From Anadara kagoshimensis (Eukaryota > Mollusca > Bivalvia > Arcoida > Arcidae): DNA of 64,000 bases. Below, in pieces: positions 1 to 12,300 of the stretch (its first letter is position 1; every line of letters starts with the position of its first letter). The stretch lies in contig CM037871.1 of the NCBI GenBank assembly GCA_021292105.1, forward strand, positions 20,952,057 to 21,016,056. The letters are read 5' to 3'. The notes under the pieces are model-generated. The model did not search any database, had not been told where the DNA came from, and saw nothing but the letters and a program-made list of their open reading frames with translations. A program made the position numbers and the translations under genes.

Positions 1-49
1 TGTAAATTAAAACTTGCCTAACTGATAAACTTGTCTTGGTTCCAAAGAA

Positions 50-235
50 GTCTAAAGTGTGCTTGGATCACAGCACCTCTCACTGCTTTGGTTCAAATCT
101 CACATGGGCAGATCCTAGTGTGAGAAAGTTTATCAATTTGATTGTTAAAGGTAGGTTTTCTCTGTTCATTCTGGTTTCTTCTGCCATCCCTGAACTCACC
201 ACCTTGATATAAGTAAAAGAATCTAGGTTGATTGA
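50..235 (+). mobile_element. tRNA-derived SINE, family B
   Basis: The head contains a B-box-like GGTTCAAATCTC followed by a body with the TTTCTGCCATCC and GAACTCACCACC phrases. Related copies in the window (about 21595, 28125, 28930, 31740, 34410, 37325, 61540) share the body, often as CCTCCACCATCC-like text. It lies in the intron upstream of the first visible 53BP1 exon. Confidence 0.6.
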
Positions 236-500
236 TTGAATGGGGTTTTACATCCCGGATAAGAATATTTTTAACTTATATCCAGATGTCACCAGCTATA
301 GCTGAAGTGGCAGAAATTTTTATCTTTGCAGTACTCTCAGGGCAATGTGCAGGGATGGTTCTTCAATGTGCAATGCCTGTTGTGACACAGGTATCTTCTG
401 AAAGACCACGTTACTTTCATTTCTAAACTCCAAGTGCTTGGGGTATGAACCCACAATCTCCCACATACAGAGTAAGCACTCTACCAATTTGTAGATGCAT
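228..500 (-). mobile_element. tRNA-derived SINE, family A
   Basis: Reverse-strand copy of a dispersed repeat seen at 3472, 14880, 19385, 32515, 57185 and 57760. The body carries TTTCTAAA next to an ACTTTCATT phrase, a GGGCAATGTGCAGGG phrase and a CACCAGCTATAG phrase. The tRNA-like head lies at the right end (a B-box-like GGGTTCATACC read on the minus strand). Confidence 0.65.
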
Positions 501-646
501 TTTCTACATTTTAGGTTTAGCATATTTGAATTTTGTTATTACAAGAGATCTGCTGATAGTATGTATTGACCTAAAATAAAAACCCTCAGTAATTAAATTG
601 CACAACACTTATACATGTACATCTGTGTAATTATATTTATTTTCAG

Positions 647-3398
647 GTGAAATCATAAATGTAGAAAAAGTAAATTTCAATAAAAAAGACTCAGTTTCTA
701 GAACGGATACAATCCCATCTAAAAGTGTTTCCTTACAATCTGATATAGAACTAGAATCCCCACATAATGTATCTGTGATAAACAAAACAGGTAGTGATGC
801 CCTATTTACAAGTCCTGATACGTCTAAAGGGGAGACAAGCGATTTAGGAAAGGATGGTGGTACTGGGGATAAAACAGAAAATAGACAGACTTCAAAGAAA
901 AATCCAGTTTCAATTGAGTCCTCAGAATCAATTCCCTGTGCACAGACTAAAACACGAGATCCTTATCTATCTGGTAAGTTTTATAAACTGACTTTGGCTT
1001 TTTAAAGAATTATTTTCACATTAATTATGGAGCATAACTGGACACGATAATATGTACAAGTATGTTGAATATTTACACTTGAAACAGTTAGGTTTTTTAC
1101 CAGGTCAGGTTCAAAAGGAACTCGAACAATCAGGTGAGACATATAATTCATCAGAAGTCTTGTTTTCTTTTACAGCTGATAGTACTAGTGGACCCGATAT
1201 TTTACTAAAAGGTAGAAGAAGTTCAAAATCAAGTGGAGAAAGTGATTACTTCAGGTATTTAAAACATTGCTATGACGTCATGCTTTGTCTTTGTATGTGT
1301 ATTAAGTAGCATAATCACCAGTTTTCACCTGTACGTGTCCAATAAGTTGATACAACTGTATATTAACTAACGGAATGAACAGTTAGAATGTACAGTTAGA
1401 TTAACTTATTGGACAGTTACAGGTGGACTGATTATCCATCCAAAACAGCTAGTGTCCAATAGCAACAGAATAACAGTACAGAAACTAAAATGGGAAAATT
1501 GTTAATTTTCACATTTCTATCTCATTTCACTGTTTTAACATCACACTAAATAGTTTGATTCAATTCCAGAAGAATTGGACTCCCTTCACAGACTTATTTC
1601 ACTTTTGGATTTATCTAATAAAAAAGAGAATCGACACCCTTAGATGCGGCTGGTGGTGGAGTCTGTTGGTGGATCCTAATGGATTCAATAGAGTTCTGAA
1701 GTATTAAACTATATCCAAAAACACAGAAAACTCAACACTTCACAGACTGCTATGGTATTTATTATGGTATTATCATTCAACATGTTTCGCCATGCTAGAA
1801 TGGCGTCATCAGGAATCATACTTTTGGATTTAGAAATCCAACAGACTCTTCACTTGAACTTTCCACTATTTCATAAACATTCACTGTTTCATTTGTACTA
1901 CATGTAGCTTATCTTTTTACTCCTATATAAGATGATTCACATTGTAAAATATTCCTTACATTTACAAAGAACAAAGCACATTTATATTACGTTCAAGCGG
2001 CATCAGACCCATGCTCTGGTTTTTTGGCAATCATTTGTTCATTTAAACCTGTATTTAAAAATCTAGATGCTACTGTTGCGCACAGAAAAAAGTATAAAAT
2101 CCTTGAATCCAACATTTTCATAAAAATTAGAAACAGAGTATCTAACTAATGATTATTATTTGTATAGGCACGCTACTCAGATCCAGTAAAAATGTGCCTT
2201 TACTATTTCATGACATTTTTAAAAATGATCTGAGCAGATGGAATATTTAGTCACCTTATAAGTACAACTCACAAAAATCATGATTTTTACCTACCTCTGT
2301 ATGACGAATACTCTTCACGAAACACAGTGTGAAGTTACCTAAGTACTACATGTATTTATTGAATTTTGAATTGTGATACAACTGTCCATTATTTAATGAA
2401 TGGGGATTTAAAGCTGTATTTTATTTAAACATATATAATATATATCTTGGTAACAAGCCACCTCATGATATATTCTTCTGCATGTGAACTCTGGCCCTTG
2501 TATTATTCAACGACATACCACAGGTAAATGTTGATTATTTCTTAAAAATAAGGAAAGTAACTTTTATATTACAGAGGTGCCTTTGTCATCTGTTAACAAG
2601 GTTTACAAGTCAAAAGATGAAATCCAAGTTAAAATGCTTTGAAGGATAATAAAAATGTTGTATATGTTTTTTGACAAGTTATACAGTCCCATGTACTGGT
2701 ACCCTGTCAGATCCATGTACTTTTTGCCCGTGGCCCAGGTTACATACATGTAAATCTTTGACAAGGTACATGGGGCCGTGAAAAAGTTCATGTAGTATGC
2801 AACTATTTCTCATGGACTTTTTTATGCACACCTATGGCAACCTTTAAAGTGCTACAGTAGTACACTCCAATGATGTCGCAGATAAACATCCAAGGCTACT
2901 CAGTCAATTTAAATTGACGTATCGCCGGCCAGTTCCACAATGTTCCGACACTGGCCGCCATTATGGTACCAAAGCAGTGTCACGACAACTAATGAGGTTT
3001 AAGTGTTAGTGACATCATTAAACCACACAATTCAGGCTGAGTTTTCATTCTTTTTGCGAGTAATTCAAGCATGTCGATCCTTTGTCGGAACATAGTTGGC
3101 ATGGCCCGCGATCCGTCAATTATACTGGTAGGTTTACATCAAGGAAAACTTTTCACTTGCAGTTGACCAGGGTCTAACTGACATTGGTGAGATCCCTTTG
3201 ATTTTGAGGTCATTAACCATGTTAACCACTTGGCCACCACAATCCCTTTACTGTAAGAGGATTACATATATTTTCATATCTGTTTCAGTCCAGTCATTCC
3301 ATATCAAGTTCCAGCTGTTAGTTCTGTGACTTCATCCAGCTCCAAAAGAATAGAACCAACTGCTAGTACTTCTGTCATCTCATCAGAACCAGTTGTAG
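647..3398 (+). CDS. TP53BP1: 53BP1 exons upstream of the Tudor domain (low-complexity region)
   Basis: Exons 647-973, 1176-1254 and 3289-3398 encode about 171 residues rich in Ser, Thr, Lys and Asp, with no globular domain visible. Such disordered sequence is typical of the region before the Tudor module in 53BP1, where vertebrate copies carry the oligomerisation region and phosphorylation sites. SSES and TSPD-type Ser/Thr-Pro pairs occur but I see no clear SQ/TQ cluster here. The first exon starts in phase 1 after TTTTCAG. These exons are assigned mainly because their phases connect to the Tudor exon at 4409. Confidence 0.75.
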
Positions 3399-6300
3399 GT
3401 AAGCTATGTCACCCACCTACATTACTCGGATATCCTGTATACTTATGGTGTAAAACATTACTCATTTCCATGACCAAGTCACTCAGTGGATAGAGCGTTC
3501 TCGCTCCATATGTTGGGGGTTGGGGTTTGAATTTTGGCCAGTCTGACCAAGACTTGAAGATAGATAATGACTTGTTTTGCCATGCACTCAGCATTTAGAA
3601 ATGAAAGTTACAGGTACTTTCACAAAGACTTTAAAAACGAATGCTTTATGTCATGGTTGGGGCTGACATGCTAAAGAACCCTCCATGCACATTGCCCTGA
3701 GTACATTGAAAAAGTAATAATTTCTGTCACTTCACCCATAGCTTGTGATATCCAAATACAAGTGAAATATTCTTTACTGACATCCATCAATTGATCGGTC
3801 AGGTAGTTGCTTATCAATCAATCTTTTTATATTACCAATAAGATCGGATACAAAATTCCTGTTGTGATGTTACAGAACAGATCATACAAGGTTGATTTGA
3901 CCATTTGATAATGAATTAAATGCCACACTTAAAGATATTTCACTTACTTTACTTATATTTAGATATCAACTGCAGAAAATGAATATGCAGAAAATTTTTT
4001 ATTTGCAGTGTATTGACAGAAATAGGTCTTTGAATTATAAGTTTAAATCAGTTTGTTAGGTGATGGTTGATGTGTATTCTAGTTTCCTTCTTCATTCCAG
4101 AAATAACTGCTTTGATATAAGTGAGAGAATCTTGACTTAGGCTTTAAAGTCCATTTTTCCACTTCAATCCCTTCCATTATGGAATGCATAATGACCTTGG
4201 TTTTCCAGTTTAAAGGTTTTGTTCAATGGCATATTTTTAATTATCAATCGCTGTTGATTGACCTGGGTACACACAGCTTTTTAATGGACCTTAGCACTCC
4301 ATTGCAATAAATGTCAAGGTAAATCAAGTCATACAAATTGAGGTGAAACAGTTTAGTCATTATGGATTCTATGGCTAATAAAGTTCTATTTTTTACATTT
4401 ACACGTAGGTTCCAGAGTAATGGCAAAGTGGAAGGATGGATTCTACTATCCAGGGAAGATTTCAAAAATTGATAAATTGAGGTTTGTTATGACCTTTAGA
4501 AAAATGTATCACATCTATTAAAAGAGGCTTGTTCAACAACTCTTGCAGTTTCCAATTTACTCATGCAAAGGATTTGTGTGTTTTTTAATGGAAGGAAGCA
4601 ATATGTTGCATTCAAAATATTGTCATTGTCATTTATATCACCCAGATGCTTTATAAGTTATCTCCCTTAGTTTTGGACACATGCACCTACTACAAATGCC
4701 AAAAAGTAACTCATATGTATTATCTGCATACATAATTTAATTAATTTAATCATTTATACCCTGATCAGAATGATATAATATGTTGCCAACAGCTTGTTTC
4801 GGAATTTACTAAAACCATCTCTGAAACTTAGTCTTTGGGAATCCATCTTGAATCTTTGGTGAACAACCTTATGATAGTGAATATGCTCTCACATGTATGT
4901 GTGGTCATACAAACTGCTCCTGTTGAACTGTTTGTTCGCCAGTGCGAAAGCATATGTACACACTAAAGGGTTAAGATTACTAAAGATAATAAAATATTAG
5001 TGACCAGTTTCTTTTGAGTGCATATTTGCTTTATACTGAATAAATAGAAATCAGGGATTTTTCTGGGTATCCACAGGGTCCGGTAAACGGACCCATTCCC
5101 AATGCAAAAAAGCATGCATTTTTCCCAATTCTGTGGTAGAAATTTCTCAATTGGCTACGATTATCAATTTAATAAAAAAAATCACAAGATTGTCAACATT
5201 AGGCTCATAATCGGATGACAGTTATCCTATTCTAATAATGATGTCGCTCGATATTAACCCGCATTTTATGTTACTCTCTGCTTCATGGTGAAATGGAAGC
5301 AACTCAAAGAATAATCAACTTCGTCAGGTAGATGTTTGTATTGAGGTCAATTATAGATGACGAAGTTACAAACATCTCCGCGATATATACAATCTTGTTT
5401 GTTGTTTACGAAAGTCAAGGAAGTCATTTCACACAATAGCAAGTACTACGCTAAAAAAATCTGATCTGCTGATGTAACAGGGAGTAAAACAATACTGTAA
5501 ACCGTGTTTTTTTAGCGGCAGTTTTATTTTAGCGCAATTGGCGATAAGAGTGTCAGCGCTAAAATAAAACTGTCACTAAAATTACAACAACAAAAAATCT
5601 ACTGTACATCGCTGATGTGGCTATGAATGGGTATGGACGCACGTTAAATGGTTATATAGTCAGTGTTAACTTATAATAATTCTGAATGACACTGGTATGG
5701 CTTCCATCAATATACCCGCATATGATAAGTAATTAGGGATTAATTACCCAGACCCGGTAGACTGACCACCGACAAACGGATAAATTAGGGAATACTGGCA
5801 TAGCTGTTAATTACTGGCCATTGTACTGTTGTATGTGATACGTACAATCTGACAAGTCTCATTTTCAGGTAATTAATTTTAATTTACCAGTAGTTGGCTT
5901 CAAACATTAAAAGTATTAACAATTATATCAACAAATTAGACCCGTTATGCAAAAATTGTTTATGTTTTCTGTGATGTCGGCAACATAATATAAATCCTAA
6001 TTATTGACCTCTATAATGATCTAAGCGGCTGTTATCGGGGATACATCGACAGTGTGTCGAAACATTTGTATTAAAAAAAAACAGTTGGTATTTAAATGAA
6101 TAAAAACAAAATATAAATATTTATTCAGTAAAATGTCTAATCGACGAGAGGGCCAAATTATGATGAAAGCTTCCTGCAGACACCTGCCTGTCTAGTGACT
6201 TCCTGGGTCAGTTACGGAGATTTTCTCTCGGTAAAAGTTAAACAAATTAAAACACAATTACATAGTTATTTTTATTATTTTCTTTTGACCTGGCATCCCC

Positions 6301-9300
6301 TTCTCAAAATTTATTTTTTTGGCTAAAAGTTGTGGATTTTAGGCGAGAAAATACGGTAATATAAAGAGGTATTAAACAGTTCAGACTGGAGCTGATTACG
6401 CTAAAATTAAACTGCGCTAATATGTTTACCAGTCATCAATCGCTAAAATAAGTATGCGCCAATATAAAGCGGTTTACAGTATTACAATACTACACTGCCA
6501 AGACCAAATCCTCTAGTGATTCTATGGCAGCCGCTACCACTTCCGTGACTGAAAAAATCACTAGTGATTATGAACACGTGGACGAATGTCCTACCGCAGG
6601 TAGCAATAGTACTGCAACTGCTGAAATAGAACCAAGTGCCTCTAAGCCATCCATGGGTCAAACTAAGGATCCAAGCATTTTTTTCCAATTTCATCCCAAG
6701 GTCCTTTTTTCCAAAAAGGCCAGAAAAATCCCTGAGAAATACATGTATTCAGTCGTAAAAACTTTGGTATTTTTGGTATCCATGGTACATGTATGTGTTG
6801 TATCCAAGTCTGTTCTATTTACAACAAATTAAAAATACAGTAAAACCTCAAATCATGGAGATCATTTGCGATTCAAATTTTGGTGTTATAACTGAGTTTG
6901 GCGATAAATCAAAAGAGGTATATGAAGAACCTCATAAAAAATTTAGACTTTGGGACTTCAAATGTCTAAAATTTTAGCTCATCTTGAGATGCAACTCGGC
7001 ACATTATTTAATACAATGTCTCCATGACTGGTATTCATTGTACATGTACACATGGTACATGTAAATTAATGTCAGAATATTGAGGTTATTACTGAAATTT
7101 ACGTTGTAATTCTCTGTTGAAGATATCATGTGAAGTTTGATGATGGAACAGCTCTAATTGTGAAGTTGTCGGAAATATTAATGATAGACATTATGCCAGA
7201 AGGTCAGCCAGTCATGGTGCAGTCTACAGATGATGAGTTAGGATATGATCCTGGCATTGTGTTAAATCGCATACAGAAAAACAAAACCCTGTATTATAAT
7301 GTCGAAAAAGATGACGGGACTCAAGGACAGTATGTGTATTTTTTGTTCCTTCACATTGTTATACTTTTGTTTTTTCATACATTGTAAATAAGAATGTTTG
7401 AGTCTTCAAACAATTTTTATTTGTCTCCTAATGATTCATTAGGCCAAGAAAAAAATTGTGTTTCTTCTCTCCATACCTACTTAATTTTTTGGGCCTTTCC
7501 TAAATTATTTTGCCCCTTTTAGGGCAAGTATTCTTTCATATACAACTAATTTAAAATAATAATAATAATAATAAAATAGATAAGTACAAAAAATCCCCAC
7601 CTACCTACTTAGTGAAAGTGAAAAACTTAATTTATTTTTAGGCCTTATGCTATATTTACCTTACCGGTATTAAACTTTATTTTTGTTTTTCCAATAGGTA
7701 TACACTCAGTCAGTTAGTCCTCCGAGAAGACCAGGCAGCTTTTCTGTTATCTACTAACACAGCAGTATCCAGTACAGGTTCTCCATCTCGATCACCGGCA
7801 AAACAGAAATTAGCTGATGTCAGTTTAGGTATGATGTATTTTTATGGTAGGCAATGGGACTTAAGAAATATAGATTTTATAAACAGTTGGTCTTTATATA
7901 GAGGTTCTTATGTATTAAAATATAAAGTGACAGGGCCTTTAACATTGTTCTTGATGGACAGGTGGTTTTTTGGTTGAAATTTTTAAAAAAGGGACTTTAA
8001 AAACACTATTCTTAATTGTTAGGTGGTCTTTCTATAGAGGTTTTTTTGGTTGAAATATAAAGCAAAGGGACCTTATGGATAACTGGCCTTTATATAGAAG
8101 TGGTTGCTATTATAGATTTTACTATATTTGAATTTTGCTTGTAGATAACCTTGTGGATGGTCGGAGAAGAGCTGGTAGCCGTTATCACCAACAAGATGAG
8201 CCAGTAATAGAGGAACCACATAAATCAGCCACCACAAGTAAACCAGTAACAAAAGATGACACCAACCAGGGCAACAATGGTAGTGAGGAATTTACGGAAA
8301 AACCACACACCTCATTTCATGGGAGAAAACGTGGCCCCAGGCATACTAGTACACCCACACCAAAGGGAAAGGTCACCTCTGGTAAAATTAAAGGTGTGGA
8401 AATATTTACATGTATTGTAGTTATACAACATGCTGACTAATTTATGGTGGTATACAGGCATCACAATGTCTGTCTGTCACAAAATTTATCATCCTGAAAA
8501 GTATCCACAAAAGAATGAAATTAAATATATGTAAATAAATAAATAAATAAATATTTTAAATCAACAAATTTTAGCAACAATTTTTTTTTTTGGTGGTTTT
8601 CAAAGTCTGACCTTACTGCTAAAATATAGTTGCACAAAAAATTTAATTGTATGAATAACTCAGTGTGTAAACAAATAGTTATTAAAGCCTTAAAATAAAA
8701 CCACACTTATTCCTTCTGCAAAGACAAATCTCTAATATAAGTATGTGTGAATATAAAGCAGTTTACAGTTAATAAAATAAAATAAAATAATAAAATAAAA
8801 TAAAATAATAAAATAAAATAAAATAAAATAAAGTAAAATAAAAAAATAAAATAAAATAAAATAAAATAATAAAATAAAATAAAATAAAATAATAAAATAA
8901 AATAAAATAAAATAAAATAAAGTAAAATAAAAAAATAAAATAAAATAAAATAATATAATATATAAATAAAATAAAATAAAATAAAATAAAATAAAATAAA
9001 ATAAATAAATAAAATGTTTTTGCAGTACACATATTGTATATATATTTTAACTTTCTACATGTATTTAGAAATGTATGTATTTGGAGTACATGTATTTATT
9101 TAACTTTCTACATGTATTTAGGTATTGATGCCAGTCCTGTAGGTGAGGCTGTAGAGTCCCCTACTGCACCAAGAAGATCTCCAAGAAAAACAAGGATAGG
9201 TAGGTAATACAGTGCATAGTCTGTCCACAATATTTTAGTGGAGTGTTTATAAACATGGAAGAGTCTATATCATAGGGATCTTATGGTCATATATAAAGGT

Positions 9301-12300
9301 GGTTTGGACAAATTAATGCATGATGGCATGAATATGCATACAATAACATGGTATTACCACCTATTTGTGTAGAATAGACTTGCATGTGTTTATAAACACT
9401 CTGCCAAATTTTTGCTGGCAGACTATAACGTATTCATTTTGTTAGCTCACCTGAGCTGAAAGCTCAGATGAGCTATTGCAATGGTTCCCCGTCCATCTTC
9501 TGTCGTGCGTCGTGCATTAACTTTGTACATTTTAATCATCTCCTCTAAAACTACCAAGCCAAATTTGATGAAACTTGGTGATAATGATGCCTAGGTGAAG
9601 GCCTTTCAGATTTGCACAAATGAAAGGATTATGTCCCCTTGGGGCCCCATAAAGGGAGAAATTGTGAAAATCTCTAAAAATCATCTCCTCTGAACTTACA
9701 AGAGATATAGCTTAGATATTTCATGTGAAACAGACTTATATTTAAATGGTTAATTATCTAAAAAACTATAAACTTTTTGTATAGGCATGTATATTGGAAT
9801 ATTGTAGGCATTTGCACAACAATCATTTTGATATATGAATGAAGGTCATAGGTTAAAAGGTCAAGGTCATAGATGCAAACGGATATTTAAATGGTTAATT
9901 ATCTCAAAAACTATAAACTTTTTGTATAGGCATGTATATTGGAATATTGTAGGCATTTGCACAACAATCATTTTGATATATTAATGAAGGTCATAGGTTC
10001 AAAGGTAAAGGTCATAGATGCAAACAAATACTTAAATGGTTAATTATCTCAAAAACTATAAACTTTTTGTATAGGCATGTATATTGGAATATTGTAGGTA
10101 TTGGCCTAACGATCATTTTGATATATGAATGAAGGTCATAGGTTCAAAGGTCAAGGTCATAGACACGAACAAAGATTTAAATGGTTAATTATCTAAAAAA
10201 CTATAAACTTTTTGTATAGGCATGTATATTGGAATATTGTAGGCATTTGCACAAGAATCATTTTGATATATGAATGAAGGTCATAGGTTCAAAGGTCAAG
10301 GTCATAGATGCAAACGAATACTTAAATGGTTAATTATCTCAAAAACTATAAACTCTTTGTATAGGCATGTATATTGGAATATTGTAGGTATTGGCCTAAT
10401 GCACATTTTTATAATACAGATGTTTTAGTTGTTTGTAAATAATTTATTGTAACTAGACTTTAGATATGTTATATATAGCATACTTATATAATAAATATTA
10501 TAATTAATTTGCAAAAATACTTGCATATTATTGGCCCTTACTGCTGAAAATTTTGATATACTCTTTTATTAATGTCATTGACCATTGAACCTCTGTGTAA
10601 GATATGTACTCTGCCTCAGGTGAGCGTTAAGGCCCATGGGCCTCTTGTTAATATTTGTTAATAAACTTCTTTCAATAAACTATTTATGTAGGGAAAAGAA
10701 ATATATTATGGTAAATTGCATAATTTGAGACTTTTCCTTTTCTACATTGATGTCATAAAAAATTCAAAGTTGTTGATGTATTTTTCTGTGATATATCTGT
10801 CAAAATGTTCCAGATTTACAGGAATATTATTTAACAACAAAGTATGCATGTCCTTTAGACATTATTACCATGTAAGTCTAAATGTATATGGATAAAAATT
10901 AAAAAAAAATTGATCTGTTGGCAGTTATGTAAAAGCAAACTTTGCCAGAAAAATTCAGGGCACATCCTCTTTGAGTTTATTTATTTTTAGTGAAAATAAT
11001 TATTTATTTATTATTGTGCAGGTTTGTTTGACTCTGGTAAGAAGAATTTGTTTCGTGGTATGGCATTTTTGTTAACATATGTCCAGAAGACTGCAGAAGA
11101 GATCAGGAGAGAGAAGTGTTTACTTAAAGACTCTTCCTCATTAGAGTTATCTACTGATGACAGTCCAAGTGAAGGTATATAATAGAGTTCCTCCGGTGTA
11201 CCACGTGATCAATACCCCCTTAACATTTGTGTAGGACGTTGTGGAAATGTTTTCACTGCAAATTTCTGCAATAAGATCGTTTTTATGGGAAAAAGTGAAC
11301 TTATAGCCAATGTAAATAATAAGTTAGCATAAATGTTATGGGGTTTCATGTGGTACAGCAGTGAACCCCATTGTCTCCTTAAAGAATGGGGTTAACCAGC
11401 TGAGTTCATTCTAGAAGGGGACATAGGGCCATTGAACCTTTATTTTGCTAGATCACCCCATTGTTACCACCTTAGTGGGCCATATTTAACATAACATGAA
11501 TGCAAAAATGTCAATTTTATGGTGTTTTAGAGGACAGTTTTTGAAAATGCCCCCTTTTGAAAAATTTTAGATTAAACACTGGAACAGTACAGTGTTCAAC
11601 AAGTCAGAAATACAGATGTTAGGGAACCTGTCCTACATCTTCAAAAAAAAGAAGTAAAAATTCATTTTGAATTGAAGACATTCTATTTTCTTCATAAATT
11701 TGGCCTTAAAAGCTAATTCAAAATTGCATCACTTGGAAATTCTGTACATCATGTAAATAACGTGTACTGTAAACGTATTTATTTTTGCAGTGTTCTAATT
11801 TTCGCTTATTTCGCGGTCGTTTGTTTTGGGCGACAATTTATACCAAGGAAAACTGTCTTATGCTTATTGTGTTATGGTCCATATTTCAAAAACGCAAAAA
11901 TTTAACTACGAGAAAATGTCTAAATTTCCTATACCGCAAAAATAAAAAACAAAAAAATTACATCATTGAAAATATATTTTTAAAATTTTTTCAGGTATGA
12001 AAAAATATGGAATTCCCAATTTTTAAAATTTGTTTAGATGAGAATCTGGTTTTTATTCAGGTCATTTAGAAACAACTTGAATAGACCATGTAGAAGTTGT
12101 TCATTCACACTCTTGCAGTATCCCCCACACTGATTCAGGTAACATGTACATGTATTTCTAAACAACCGTGATGAAAATCAGATTGAAGGCTTAAATTTAT
12201 ATGTTCTTTATTCTCTATTTTAGAAGAAACAACAGTAGCATTTGACAAAGATAATTTAAGAGCTGAAATAGAAGCTGGAGGTGGAGTTGTATTACAATGT

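Noticed and set aside
6524..6832. A 102-residue frame as a host gene
   Set aside because: Lies inside a transposon with target duplication and runs over its end; no splice link to 53BP1 exons in phase.
8707..9032. Phe/Leu/Ile-rich minus-strand frames of about 90-107 residues
   Set aside because: Products of the AAAAT microsatellite, with no start context or conservation.
11785..12000. A 71-residue frame in a 53BP1 intron
   Set aside because: Derived from TTTCGCTTATTTCGCGG-type repeat text common to inverted-repeat elements here; splice phases of flanking 53BP1 exons join without it.
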